64,000 nt of DNA, taken from assembly GCA_002070105.1 (NCBI GenBank), contig MWCQ01000002.1, positions 62,001-126,000 of the forward strand, in the 5' to 3' direction. The notes below the pieces were generated by a model. That model was not told the DNA's origin and ran no database searches. It saw nothing but the letters and a program-made list of their open reading frames with translations. The stretch is from Firmicutes bacterium ADurb.Bin193. Lineage in GTDB: Bacteria > Bacillota > Clostridia > Monoglobales > Firm-18. Position numbers and translations under genes: made by a program. Positions 37,701 to 44,110 of this stretch are shown here, piece by piece (position 1 is the stretch's first letter; every line of letters begins with the position of its first letter).

Positions 37701-39003
37701 ATCCGCGCCCTATTCTTTCAGGCGCAGGGTTTTTATGGAGGAGATGAAAAGCAGGCATACCGTAATTTTCCCCCAGATGAGCCCTATCCATTTTAAGCTT
37801 CTTGAGGCGGTTTTAAGAGCTAACGGCTATAATGCTATGGTTCTTGAGACTGTTTCGGCGGGGGATGTGGAGGCAGGCTTAAAGCATGTCAACAATGACG
37901 CCTGTTATCCCTCCATACTCGTCACGGGGCAGATAATTAACGCATTTATCTCGGGGAAGTGCGACCCTAAAAACACCTCCGTCTTTATAACTCAGACGGG
38001 CGGCGGCTGTCGCGCGACCAACTACATAGCCTTTATAAGAAAGGCGCTTTGCGACGCCGGCTATCCCGATATTCCCGTCGTTTCGCTCAATGTATCGCGC
38101 CTTGAGAGCAACCCGGGCTTTAAGATTACTCCGTGCCTTTTTGACCGGTCGATTAAGGCGCTTGTGCTGGGTGACCTTCTTCTTACTCTTCTTCTTCGGG
38201 TCAGACCCTATGAAACGAAAAAAGGCTCCGCCGACCTTATGCTTGAGTCGTGGCTTTTAAGGCTTGCACTTGATTTGCCTCAAAAAGGGTTTGACTTTAA
38301 AGGCGCTGTTGATAGTATTATATCGGATTTTGACGGTATAAGCGCAGAGGTGTGGGATATAAAGCCGAGGGTCGGAATTGTGGGCGAAATTTTAGTGAAG
38401 TTTCACCCCGGCGCAAACAACAACGCAATAAGGGTCGTTGAGGACGAAGGCGCAGAAGCTGTTATGCCGGGGCTTATAGACTTTTTGATGTACTGCTTTT
38501 ATAATTCAAATTTCAAAAGCAATGTTCTCGGCAAAAACAGGTGGGGTGCCCTTGCGAGCAATATAATCATTTGGCTGTTGGAAAATTACAGACGGTATAT
38601 GAAGGAGAGGCTTTTGAAAAATCCCCGCTTCGCACCCTATGCTCCGAAGCACATCACAAGCCTTGCAAAAAGCGCAAAAAGCCTGCTTCAGCTTGGGAAC
38701 ATTACGGGCGAGGGCTGGTTTTTGACCGCGGAGATGATAGAGCTTATCGAGAGCGGCGTCCCAAACATAATTTGTGTTCAGCCCTTTGCCTGCCTTCCAA
38801 ATCATGTGACGGGCAAGGGCGTTATAAAGGAGCTTAGAAGGCGCTATCCGCAGGCTAATATCGTGGCGATTGATTATGACCCCGGCGCAAGCGAGGTTAA
38901 CCAGATAAACAGAATTAAACTTATGATGAGCATTGCCTTTGAAAATACCGAGGACGAAAGGGAAAGAATTATTAGGACCGCGCAGACACAGCTGATGTTG
39001 TAG
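34729..39003 (+). CDS. 2-hydroxyacyl-CoA dehydratase activase-type fusion protein (two BadF/HgdC ATPase domains plus dehydratase-like half)
   Basis: The 1424-residue protein starts at TTG with AGAGGAGGAAAG upstream. Two ASKHA ATPase domains are in tandem: LGIDVGSTTVKLCVLDEDC at the start with GTCAGGTGAFIDQ and CGVFAKSDI, and LGLDVGSTTVKLAVINEN near 320 with NEACSSGCGSFIQ and GTRCTVFMNS. These Cys residues usually bind a shared [4Fe-4S] cluster that fires electrons with ATP. A Cys-rich NCTACTNSC segment and a DUF2229/HgdB-like half follow. Proteins of this length and order are widespread in anaerobes; most have no proven substrate. No dehydratase subunit genes or CoA-transferase are nearby, so its target is unknown. 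Confidence 0.88.
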   Translation: MSCLLQLGIDVGSTTVKLCVLDEDCNIVYSDYKRHFSDIKLTVSELLSKADKALFKAPVRISVTGSGGLLLSKLLDLPFVQEVIATRTAIRRFIPDADVVIELGGEDAKILYLTDGAEQRMNGTCAGGTGAFIDQMATLLRTDAKGLDELASRHGTIYPIAARCGVFAKSDIQPLLNEGAAKEDIAASVFQSVVTQTISGLAQGRPIRGKVVLLGGPLYFLPQLAKQFEEALCGEGNTFVRPQNAQLFIATGAALSANGQAVSLSELCNKLEDSSQTHTEITRIAPLFESDKERADFYARHSMNKVKRNSLESVQGGLFLGLDVGSTTVKLAVINENEELLYSDYSPNEGSPVDCGAKMLSGLYSVMPENAYIANACATGYGEALAMAAFNIPEGEIETIAHYKAASRFCPKVDFIIDIGGQDMKCMRIKNGVIDSIMINEACSSGCGSFIQTFAESLEMDPPSFAHEAMFAKNPVDLGTRCTVFMNSRVKQAQKEGATVGDISAGLSYSVVRNALYKVIRLRDPALIGDTIVVQGGTFCNDSVLRCFELVSQKKVIRPDIAGIMGAFGAALIAKERYGGGRCEMISSDELNGFSYKTTMTNCTACTNSCLLTISKFKNTRTFVSGNRCERFSGVQGSGIDELPNLYDYKYRRVFDYKSIHPDIAKRGVIGIPRVLNIYENYPLWHTFFTFLGFSVHLSADSSHDLYKTGMDTIPSESVCYPAKLAHGHVANLISRGIKTIFYPCIPYEQREYKDAGNHFNCPIVTSYPEVIYNNMDSVKKDGVRFLHPFLTLENRRAFVKSMYKALMPFEVTYIEVRRAAKAAFAELARFKEDIHKKGEETLSWLDKNGKKGIVLAGRPYHIDPEINHGIPRMINSLGFAVLTEDSVAHLGDLKRPIRIVDQWAYHTRLYHAAQCVNQNPRLELVQLNSFGCGLDAVTTDQVAEILSSHSKLYTALKIDEISSLGTAKIRIRSLKAAIEERSKNGFIPPESAPYSFRRRVFMEEMKSRHTVIFPQMSPIHFKLLEAVLRANGYNAMVLETVSAGDVEAGLKHVNNDACYPSILVTGQIINAFISGKCDPKNTSVFITQTGGGCRATNYIAFIRKALCDAGYPDIPVVSLNVSRLESNPGFKITPCLFDRSIKALVLGDLLLTLLLRVRPYETKKGSADLMLESWLLRLALDLPQKGFDFKGAVDSIISDFDGISAEVWDIKPRVGIVGEILVKFHPGANNNAIRVVEDEGAEAVMPGLIDFLMYCFYNSNFKSNVLGKNRWGALASNIIIWLLENYRRYMKERLLKNPRFAPYAPKHITSLAKSAKSLLQLGNITGEGWFLTAEMIELIESGVPNIICVQPFACLPNHVTGKGVIKELRRRYPQANIVAIDYDPGASEVNQINRIKLMMSIAFENTEDERERIIRTAQTQLML

Positions 39004-39186
39004 CTGCGAGTTGCGAATTGATAGTTGATAGTTGGCTGTCGGTGAAGGGAAAGCGGGTGTTTGACGCTGTGCAAAATGACAAATAGTCGGCAGGGTTTAA
39101 CGCTTGTTGTTGTTAATATGTAGAATTTGATTTTTGGGAGGCTTGTTCTATTGACAACATAAGTTAGCGGTGGTAAACTATATATA

Positions 39187-39206
39187 AAGTTAGTATAGGC
39201 TAACTT
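39187..39206 (+). promoter_or_regulatory. DtxR/IdeR-like operator upstream of feoA
   Basis: AAGTTAG-TATAGG-CTAACTT is a perfect 7-bp inverted repeat. Its core, TTAGTATAGGCTAA, is nearly the same as the site before feoB and resembles DtxR-type iron-box half sites (TTAGG/CCTAA). It lies 54 bp before the feoA start. Confidence 0.7.
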
Positions 39207-39260
39207 ATTTAACATCACATACAAATTACACACATATTTTAAGGAGGTTTGGCATATACC

Positions 39261-39482
39261 ATGAAAACCTTGAATACCGCCCGATGCGGCGAAACGGTTA
39301 CAGTAAAAAAACTTAACGGTGAAGGCCCTGTAAAAAGACGGATTATGGATATGGGCATAACAAAGGGTATTCCCATTTATATAAGAAAGGTTGCGCCTCT
39401 CGGCGACCCCATTGAAATAACCGTCCGAAATTATGAGCTTTCCATAAGAAAGTCCGATGCAAGTATTATTGAGATTGACTGA
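39261..39482 (+). CDS. feoA: FeoA, ferrous iron transport accessory protein
   Basis: This 73-residue SH3-like protein has the family motifs VKRRIMDMGITKGIPIYI and IRKVAPLGDPIEITVRNYEL. The ATG at 39261 is preferred over the in-frame TTG at 39249, because AAGGAGGT (39241-39248) directly abuts the TTG. FeoA helps or regulates FeoB at the inner face of the membrane. An iron-box-like palindrome upstream suggests repression when iron is plentiful. Confidence 0.93.
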   Translation: MKTLNTARCGETVTVKKLNGEGPVKRRIMDMGITKGIPIYIRKVAPLGDPIEITVRNYELSIRKSDASIIEID

Positions 39483-39528
39483 TATTTATTCGAAGCTTTT
39501 GTATAGGCTTTGAAATAATTTTTCGGAT

Positions 39529-39548
39529 ATGTTAGCATAAGCTAACAT
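39529..39548 (+). promoter_or_regulatory. DtxR/IdeR-like operator between feoA and feoB
   Basis: ATGTTAGC-ATAA-GCTAACAT is a perfect 8-bp inverted repeat. Compared with the feoA site, both fit TTAGnATAnGCTAA. It suggests that feoB has its own iron-controlled promoter. Confidence 0.7.
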
Positions 39549-39600
39549 GATAAACATTGACATTTCTTAATAAATCACTTTCTTGTCAAGTGATAAATTA

Positions 39601-39660
39601 CGGAGGTATAACCGAAGGTATAAACGAAGGTATAACCGGAGGTATAAACGGAGGTAAAAA
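39601..39660 (+). repeat. Five tandem 12-bp repeats, each a Shine-Dalgarno-like unit, before feoB
   Basis: Five consecutive units of the form CGGAGGTATAAC (two begin CGAAGG) end in CGGAGGTAAAAA, right before the ATG at 39662. The last unit gives the ribosome site of feoB; the others are spare copies. If read through in frame they would encode a Gly-rich stretch, but an upstream start (TTG at 39557) has no ribosome site. Confidence 0.85.
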
Positions 39661-39661
39661 A

Positions 39662-41809
39662 ATGTCTGTCAGAATTGCGCTTGTGGGTAACCCGAACTGC
39701 GGAAAGACCACTATGTTTAACGAATTGACAGGAAGCTCGCAATATGTGGGGAACTGGCCCGGAGTAACCGTAGAGAAAAAAGAGGGAAAGTTAAAAGGGC
39801 ATAAGGATATCTTTGTTGTTGACCTTCCCGGCATTTACTCTCTTTCGCCGTATACGCTTGAGGAGGTTATAACACGGAATTTTTTAATCGGAGAGCGCCC
39901 CGATGTTATTATAAACCTTGTAGACGCCACAAACATAGAAAGGAATTTATACCTTACCACACAGCTTGCCGAAATCGGAATACCCGTTGTCGTGTCGCTT
40001 AATATGATTGACATTATACGGAAAAACGGCGATGAAATAAATCTTAAAATTCTTAAGGAAAGGCTTGGCTGTGAGATTGTAGAAACCTCCGCAATAAAGG
40101 GTACGGGGCTTGATGAGGTTATAAAAAAGGCAGTAAGCGCATCGCACAAGCCTGCGGTTAAGCCCCCCCGTATATTCAGCGATAAGGTTGAGCGGGCGCT
40201 TACCAGAATTGAAAGCATTTTGAGAGGGTCTGTCCCCGAAGATCGCTTAAGGTGGTTTAGCATAAAGCTTTTTGAGCGGGATGAAATGGTTTTAAAGGAG
40301 CTTGAGCTTTCCGCCGCGGACATGGAGCTTGTCGAGGAATTTATCGTAAAATGCGAGGAGTTTTTTGAGGATACAAGCGAAAGCATTATTATAAACGAGC
40401 GGTATGAGTATATCACGGGGATTGTGAAGGAAAGCATTAAAAAAAAGACAAGCAATATGACCGTCTCGGACAGGATTGACCTTGTTTTAACCGACAGATG
40501 GCTTGCACTCCCGCTGTTCGTCGCAATCATGTGGGCCGTTTACTATATTTCCATTACCTCCATCGGCTCTTTTGTAACGGAGTGGACCAACAACACGCTT
40601 TTGGGAGAGATAATCACCGGAAATGTGCAGGCGTGGCTTGAAGCCGCCGGAACAGCCGATTGGCTTGTAAGTCTTATCATAGAAGGTATAATTGGCGGTG
40701 TCGGCGCGGTTTTGGGGTTTGTGCCCCAGCTTGTTGTCCTGTTCTTCCTCCTCTCTATACTTGAGGACTGCGGATATATGGCGAGAATCGCGTTTATTAT
40801 GGACAGAATTTTCAGAAAGTTCGGGCTTTCGGGGAAGTCGTTTATACCCATGCTTATTGCATCGGGCTGCGGCGTTCCAGGAATTATGGCAAGCAGGACA
40901 ATCGAGAGTGAAAAGGACAGGAGAATGACAATAATCGTTACCACCTTTATACCGTGCGGAGCAAAGCTCCCCGTAATCGCGCTGATCGGCGGCGTGCGGT
41001 TCCCGCAGAACACATGGGTCGCTCCCTCGATATACTTTTTGGGCATTTGCGCGATTGTGATTTCGGGGATTATTCTGAAGAAAACACGCCTGTTCACAGG
41101 CGAGACATCTCCGTTTGTGATGGAGCTTCCTCAGTACCACATTCCCGGGCTTAAAAGCGTAGCAATGCATGTATGGGAAAGAATAAGCTCCTTTGTTGTA
41201 AAGGCGGGAACGGTCATATTCCTTGCCTGCGGTACTATATGGTTTTTAAGCAACTTTGGCTGGGATATGCGCCAGGTAACGGCGGAGGGAAGTATACTTG
41301 CCTCCCTCGGCAAGGTTATTGCGCCGCTGTTTGCTCCTCTCGGATTCGGTGACTGGAAGCCGGTCGTAGCCACAATATCGGGGCTTATCGCAAAGGAGAA
41401 TATCGTCGGAACGCTCGGCGTTTTGTTCGGCGGTGCAAGCGGGGCGGTCGGCGATGCGTCCGTTACCGCGAGTATAGGTATGGCTTTTACCAAGGTCAGC
41501 GCATACTCGTTTATAGTGTTTAATATGCTGTGTGCGCCGTGCTTTGCCGCAATCGGTGCGATAAAGCGTGAGATGGGCGGACTCAAGTGGACTTTTTTAG
41601 CAATCGGATATCAGACGGCTTTGGCTTATGTCGTTTCGTTCGTGATTTATCAGCTTGGCTCGGTATATTTTTTGGGAAAGCCGTTGGGAGTGGGGGCATA
41701 TTTCGCCTTTCTCGCCGTTTTGTCTGTTTTATGGCTTCTTATTAGGAAGGGAAGCGGTGAAAAGGTTGCAAAAGACCCTGCAAAGGCTGAAAGGGAGGTA
41801 TTGTTATGA
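39662..41809 (+). CDS. feoB: FeoB, ferrous iron transport GTPase/permease
   Basis: From the ATG at 39662 the protein has 715 residues. The N-terminal G domain has G1 GNPNCGKT, G3 DLPG, G4 NMID and G5-like TSAIKG. A helical region follows. The C-terminal half has the gate motifs and many membrane helices, including ASGCGVPGIMASRTI and FIPCGAKLPV. It imports Fe2+. Its TGA overlaps the ATG of the small Cys-rich gene. The longer open frame to 39557 is rejected as translated leader. Confidence 0.96.
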   Translation: MSVRIALVGNPNCGKTTMFNELTGSSQYVGNWPGVTVEKKEGKLKGHKDIFVVDLPGIYSLSPYTLEEVITRNFLIGERPDVIINLVDATNIERNLYLTTQLAEIGIPVVVSLNMIDIIRKNGDEINLKILKERLGCEIVETSAIKGTGLDEVIKKAVSASHKPAVKPPRIFSDKVERALTRIESILRGSVPEDRLRWFSIKLFERDEMVLKELELSAADMELVEEFIVKCEEFFEDTSESIIINERYEYITGIVKESIKKKTSNMTVSDRIDLVLTDRWLALPLFVAIMWAVYYISITSIGSFVTEWTNNTLLGEIITGNVQAWLEAAGTADWLVSLIIEGIIGGVGAVLGFVPQLVVLFFLLSILEDCGYMARIAFIMDRIFRKFGLSGKSFIPMLIASGCGVPGIMASRTIESEKDRRMTIIVTTFIPCGAKLPVIALIGGVRFPQNTWVAPSIYFLGICAIVISGIILKKTRLFTGETSPFVMELPQYHIPGLKSVAMHVWERISSFVVKAGTVIFLACGTIWFLSNFGWDMRQVTAEGSILASLGKVIAPLFAPLGFGDWKPVVATISGLIAKENIVGTLGVLFGGASGAVGDASVTASIGMAFTKVSAYSFIVFNMLCAPCFAAIGAIKREMGGLKWTFLAIGYQTALAYVVSFVIYQLGSVYFLGKPLGVGAYFAFLAVLSVLWLLIRKGSGEKVAKDPAKAEREVLL

Positions 41810-41940
41810 TAAACTGGATAATAGGGATTATTCTTTTTGCCGCATTTTTATTTGCGGGATATAGGACATTCAAAAACAGCAAAAACGGAGGTTGCAAAAG
41901 CTGTTGCGGCTGTCCTGAAAAAGAAATCTGTCATAAATAA
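41806..41940 (+). CDS. FeoB-associated Cys-rich membrane protein
   Basis: This 44-residue protein starts in an ATGA overlap with feoB, so translation is coupled, and GGGAGG precedes it. A single membrane helix (IIGIILFAAFLFAGY) is followed by GGCKSCCGCPEKEIC. Five Cys residues there probably face the cytoplasm and bind metal. It matches the FeoB-associated Cys-rich family, proposed to take the FeoC-like role in Clostridia. Confidence 0.9.
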   Translation: MINWIIGIILFAAFLFAGYRTFKNSKNGGCKSCCGCPEKEICHK

Positions 41941-42066
41941 TAAAGGACTTATCACAAGCGGAACGGTCAGGACCGTTCCCTGCATATTGCTTATTAAAAC
42001 ACGCAATATATTGTAGGGATGGGTCTTGACCCATCCGATATTAATTATTGTGATAAGCCCTTTATT
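41941..42066. repeat. Nested palindromic element after the feo operon
   Basis: Outer arms TAAAGGACTTATCACAA and TTGTGATAAGCCCTTTA enclose two further perfect 9-bp hairpins, GGAACGGTC/GACCGTTCC and GGATGGGTC/GACCCATCC. It sits between the feo operon and cysK, which converge. It may act as a two-way terminator, but it looks like a composite of small palindromic repeats. Confidence 0.6.
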
Positions 42067-42080
42067 TGTATATTCCCTGC

Positions 42081-43013
42081 TTATTCCGAAAACAGCGGTG
42101 TCGAAAGGTATCTTTCGCCTGTGTCGGGAAGCAGGACAACAATGGTTTTTCTCTCGTTTTCAGGTCTTAATGCAAGGATTGTCGCGGTCCACAGCGCCGC
42201 ACCCGATGATATTCCGACAAGCAGTCCCTCGGTTTTTGCCAGACTTCTTCCAGTTTCAAACGCATCCTCGGACTTAACCTGTATAATTTCGTCGCAGACT
42301 TCAAGGTTCAAATTTGCGGGCACAAACCCTGCGCCGATTCCCTGAATTTTATGCGGCCCCGCTTTTCCGCCCGACAGAACGGGCGAATCGAAGGGTTCAA
42401 CCGCAACAATTTTAATGTCGGGGTTTTTGGACTTTAAATACTCGCCCGCTCCGCTTATTGTTCCGCCCGTTCCGACACCCGCAACAAATATATCAATGTT
42501 TCCGCCGGTATCCTCCCATATTTCGGGCCCTGTCGTTTTTTTGTGAATAAGCGGGTTTGCGGGGTTATCGAACTGCCCGGGAATAAATGAGTTTTCGGTT
42601 TTTTCCGCAAGCTCTTTTGCCTTCTCAATAGCACCGCTCATTCCCTTGGCGCCTTCGGTCAGCACAAGCTCTGCACCGTACGCTTTAAGCAGGTTCCTTC
42701 GCTCGGTACTCATCGTTTCGGGCATTGTAAGTATAACCCTGTAACCTTTCGCCGCCGCAACCGCCGCAAGACCTATTCCTGTGTTTCCGCTTGTGGGCTC
42801 TATGATTACCGAGCCTTCCTTTAAGATTCCTCTTTCTTCCGCGTCGTCTATCATTGCCTTTGCGATTCTGTCCTTTACGCTCCCAGCCGGATTAAAATAT
42901 TCAAGCTTTGCGACAAGACTTGATTTCAGTCCCTTGCCACGGCTGTACCCCGAAAGCTCGATAAGCGGCGTTTTACCGATAAGTTCGGTTATACTCTTAT
43001 AAATCTTTGACAT
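42081..43013 (-). CDS. cysK: Cysteine synthase (O-acetylserine sulfhydrylase)
   Basis: The protein has 310 residues from the ATG at 43013, chosen because AAAGGAGG lies 6 bp upstream and directly abuts the other candidate at 43019. The PLP lysine is in [15 protein letters not shown], and [12 protein letters not shown] and [13 protein letters not shown] bind substrate and phosphate. It makes cysteine from O-acetylserine and sulfide. It is divergent from an Rrf2 regulator, and both promoters carry the same palindrome, which suggests CymR-type control. Confidence 0.96.
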   Translation of the reverse strand: MSKIYKSITELIGKTPLIELSGYSRGKGLKSSLVAKLEYFNPAGSVKDRIAKAMIDDAEERGILKEGSVIIEPTSGNTGIGLAAVAAAKGYRVILTMPETMSTERRNLLKAYGAELVLTEGAKGMSGAIEKAKELAEKTENSFIPGQFDNPANPLIHKKTTGPEIWEDTGGNIDIFVAGVGTGGTISGAGEYLKSKNPDIKIVAVEPFDSPVLSGGKAGPHKIQGIGAGFVPANLNLEVCDEIIQVKSEDAFETGRSLAKTEGLLVGISSGAALWTATILALRPENERKTIVVLLPDTGERYLSTPLFSE

Positions 43014-43030
43014 ATTCATCCTCCTTTTAT

Positions 43031-43059
43031 ACAAAACATATATGATTTATATGTTTTGT
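43031..43059. promoter_or_regulatory. Palindromic operator at the cysK promoter
   Basis: A 12-bp inverted repeat, ACAAAACATATA / TATATGTTTTGT, with a 5-bp centre lies at the predicted transcription start of cysK. Its core, CATATATGATTTATATG, recurs with two changes in front of the Rrf2 gene. Confidence 0.75.
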
Positions 43060-43088
43060 ATTATATCACTACTTTTCGGGTATGTCAA
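43060..43088 (-). promoter_or_regulatory. Consensus sigma-A promoter for cysK
   Basis: TTGACA (43083-43088), a 17-bp spacer and TATAAT (43060-43065): a perfect consensus, just upstream of the palindromic operator. A strong promoter blocked by a repressor fits. Confidence 0.85.
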
Positions 43089-43099
43089 TACTTTTTTTA

Positions 43100-43128
43100 T
43101 TGACTTTGCCAATATATTATTATAGAAT
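43100..43128 (+). promoter_or_regulatory. Predicted sigma-A promoter for the Rrf2 regulator
   Basis: TTGACT (43100-43105), a 17-bp spacer and TAGAAT (43123-43128), with the operator copy about 10 bp downstream. Confidence 0.7.
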
Positions 43129-43137
43129 TAAACTAAA

Positions 43138-43154
43138 CATATAAGTTTTATATG
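43138..43154. promoter_or_regulatory. Palindromic operator in front of the Rrf2 regulator
   Basis: CATATAAGTTTTATATG is a perfect 7-bp inverted repeat (CATATAA/TTATATG). It matches the core of the cysK operator at 15 of 17 positions and overlaps the expected transcript start. Confidence 0.75.
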
Positions 43155-43177
43155 AATATAAGGAGAGTGGTAAGATA

Positions 43178-43624
43178 ATGAGAATATCGGCAAAGGGCAG
43201 GTATGGTCTTGCGGCCATGATATATCTTGCTTCCGGCTTTGAGGGGCAGAGGTTTATAACCGTTACAAGCATTTCCGAAGAGCTTGACATTTCAAAGATA
43301 TACCTTGAGCAGGTTTTTTCATCCTTCAAAAAGGCGGGGCTTGTGGAATCGGCGAAGGGCGCAGGCGGCGGGTACAGGCTTTTACTGCCTCCGGATAAGG
43401 TTACCGTTTATGATATACTCTCCGCAACAGAGCAGACCCTTTTTGAAAAAGCTAAGGAGTTCCCCGGAAGCAGGGCTAAAAATATAGACAGGGCAATTCG
43501 GGAGACTGTTGTCGAGGCTGTCGACAGAGCAGTGGCGGACAAACTTAAAAGCGTTACAGTTTATGACCTTGCCTCTGCCGCCGAAAAATACGGTACGCAG
43601 GACAACATTATGTTTTATATATGA
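43178..43624 (+). CDS. Rrf2-family transcriptional regulator, CymR-like
   Basis: The protein has 148 residues. The N-terminal winged helix has ISAKGRYGLAAMIYLA and the recognition segment ISEELDISKIYLEQVFSSFK, then GAGGGYRLLLPPDKVTVYDI. It has no Cys at all, so it cannot hold the Fe-S cluster of IscR or NsrR. Divergent placement next to cysK and shared operators point to a CymR-like regulator of sulfur metabolism, which in Bacillus works with CysK. The specific partnership is inferred. Confidence 0.85.
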   Translation: MRISAKGRYGLAAMIYLASGFEGQRFITVTSISEELDISKIYLEQVFSSFKKAGLVESAKGAGGGYRLLLPPDKVTVYDILSATEQTLFEKAKEFPGSRAKNIDRAIRETVVEAVDRAVADKLKSVTVYDLASAAEKYGTQDNIMFYI

Positions 43625-43956
43625 TTTTTTATCTGTTTTTACTAAAAGGTTTCTGTTCGTCAGGAGTTTTTTCGGTATTGTTTACCTTACCGGTTTAACA
43701 ATGTATATTGACATACTCTAATTTTATTTTGCAAAATCGATTAAAATATATTTTTTTGCTTTGGAATAATCGCTTTTATTATTTGAAAGTTTAAGCATAA
43801 AAATAATTATAGAAAAAATATTTTTGAAAAATTTTATTTTTTTATTGCAAAAATTAATAAATTGTGTTAATATATATTCAGGCACAAAGCAACATATGCT
43901 ATAACAAAGAATAAATCGGTAAGGTTGCATTTGTTTGAAAGTGCCTTTCATACAAA

Positions 43957-44091
43957 GCCGCCGACGGAATTAATTGCGCCGCCGAAATTTTCACCACTTG
44001 GGCGAAACGGCGATGCGCAAAAAATGCTCTTATCATTCGTTGCCCTGCATGCAAGAGCATTTTAAAATATAATTTTATGTCGGCGCAGGGC
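43957..44091 (+). promoter_or_regulatory. Structured 5' leader of gltB (candidate regulatory RNA)
   Basis: Seen pairings: a hairpin TGCGCCGCCG (43975-43984) with CGGCG-AT-GCGCA (44008-44019); a perfect 11-bp hairpin AAAATGCTCTT (44021-44031) with AAGAGCATTTT (44053-44063); its loop bases GCCCTGC (44042-44048) complement GCAGGGC (44085-44091); and CGCCGAC (43959-43965) complements GTCGGCG (44079-44085). These could form an enclosed pseudoknot just before the gltB ribosome site. It matches no riboswitch class I recognise. Confidence 0.45.
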
Positions 44092-44110
44092 GGCGGAACG
44101 GAGCATTTTT

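Noticed and set aside
39601-39660. Possible CRISPR-like array
   Set aside because: The 12-bp units are directly adjacent with no spacers, so this is a short tandem repeat and not CRISPR.
39557-39661. N-terminal extension of FeoB through the 12-bp repeats
   Set aside because: The TTG at 39557 has no ribosome site, and FeoB proteins begin at the G domain; the last repeat gives a proper ribosome site for the ATG at 39662.
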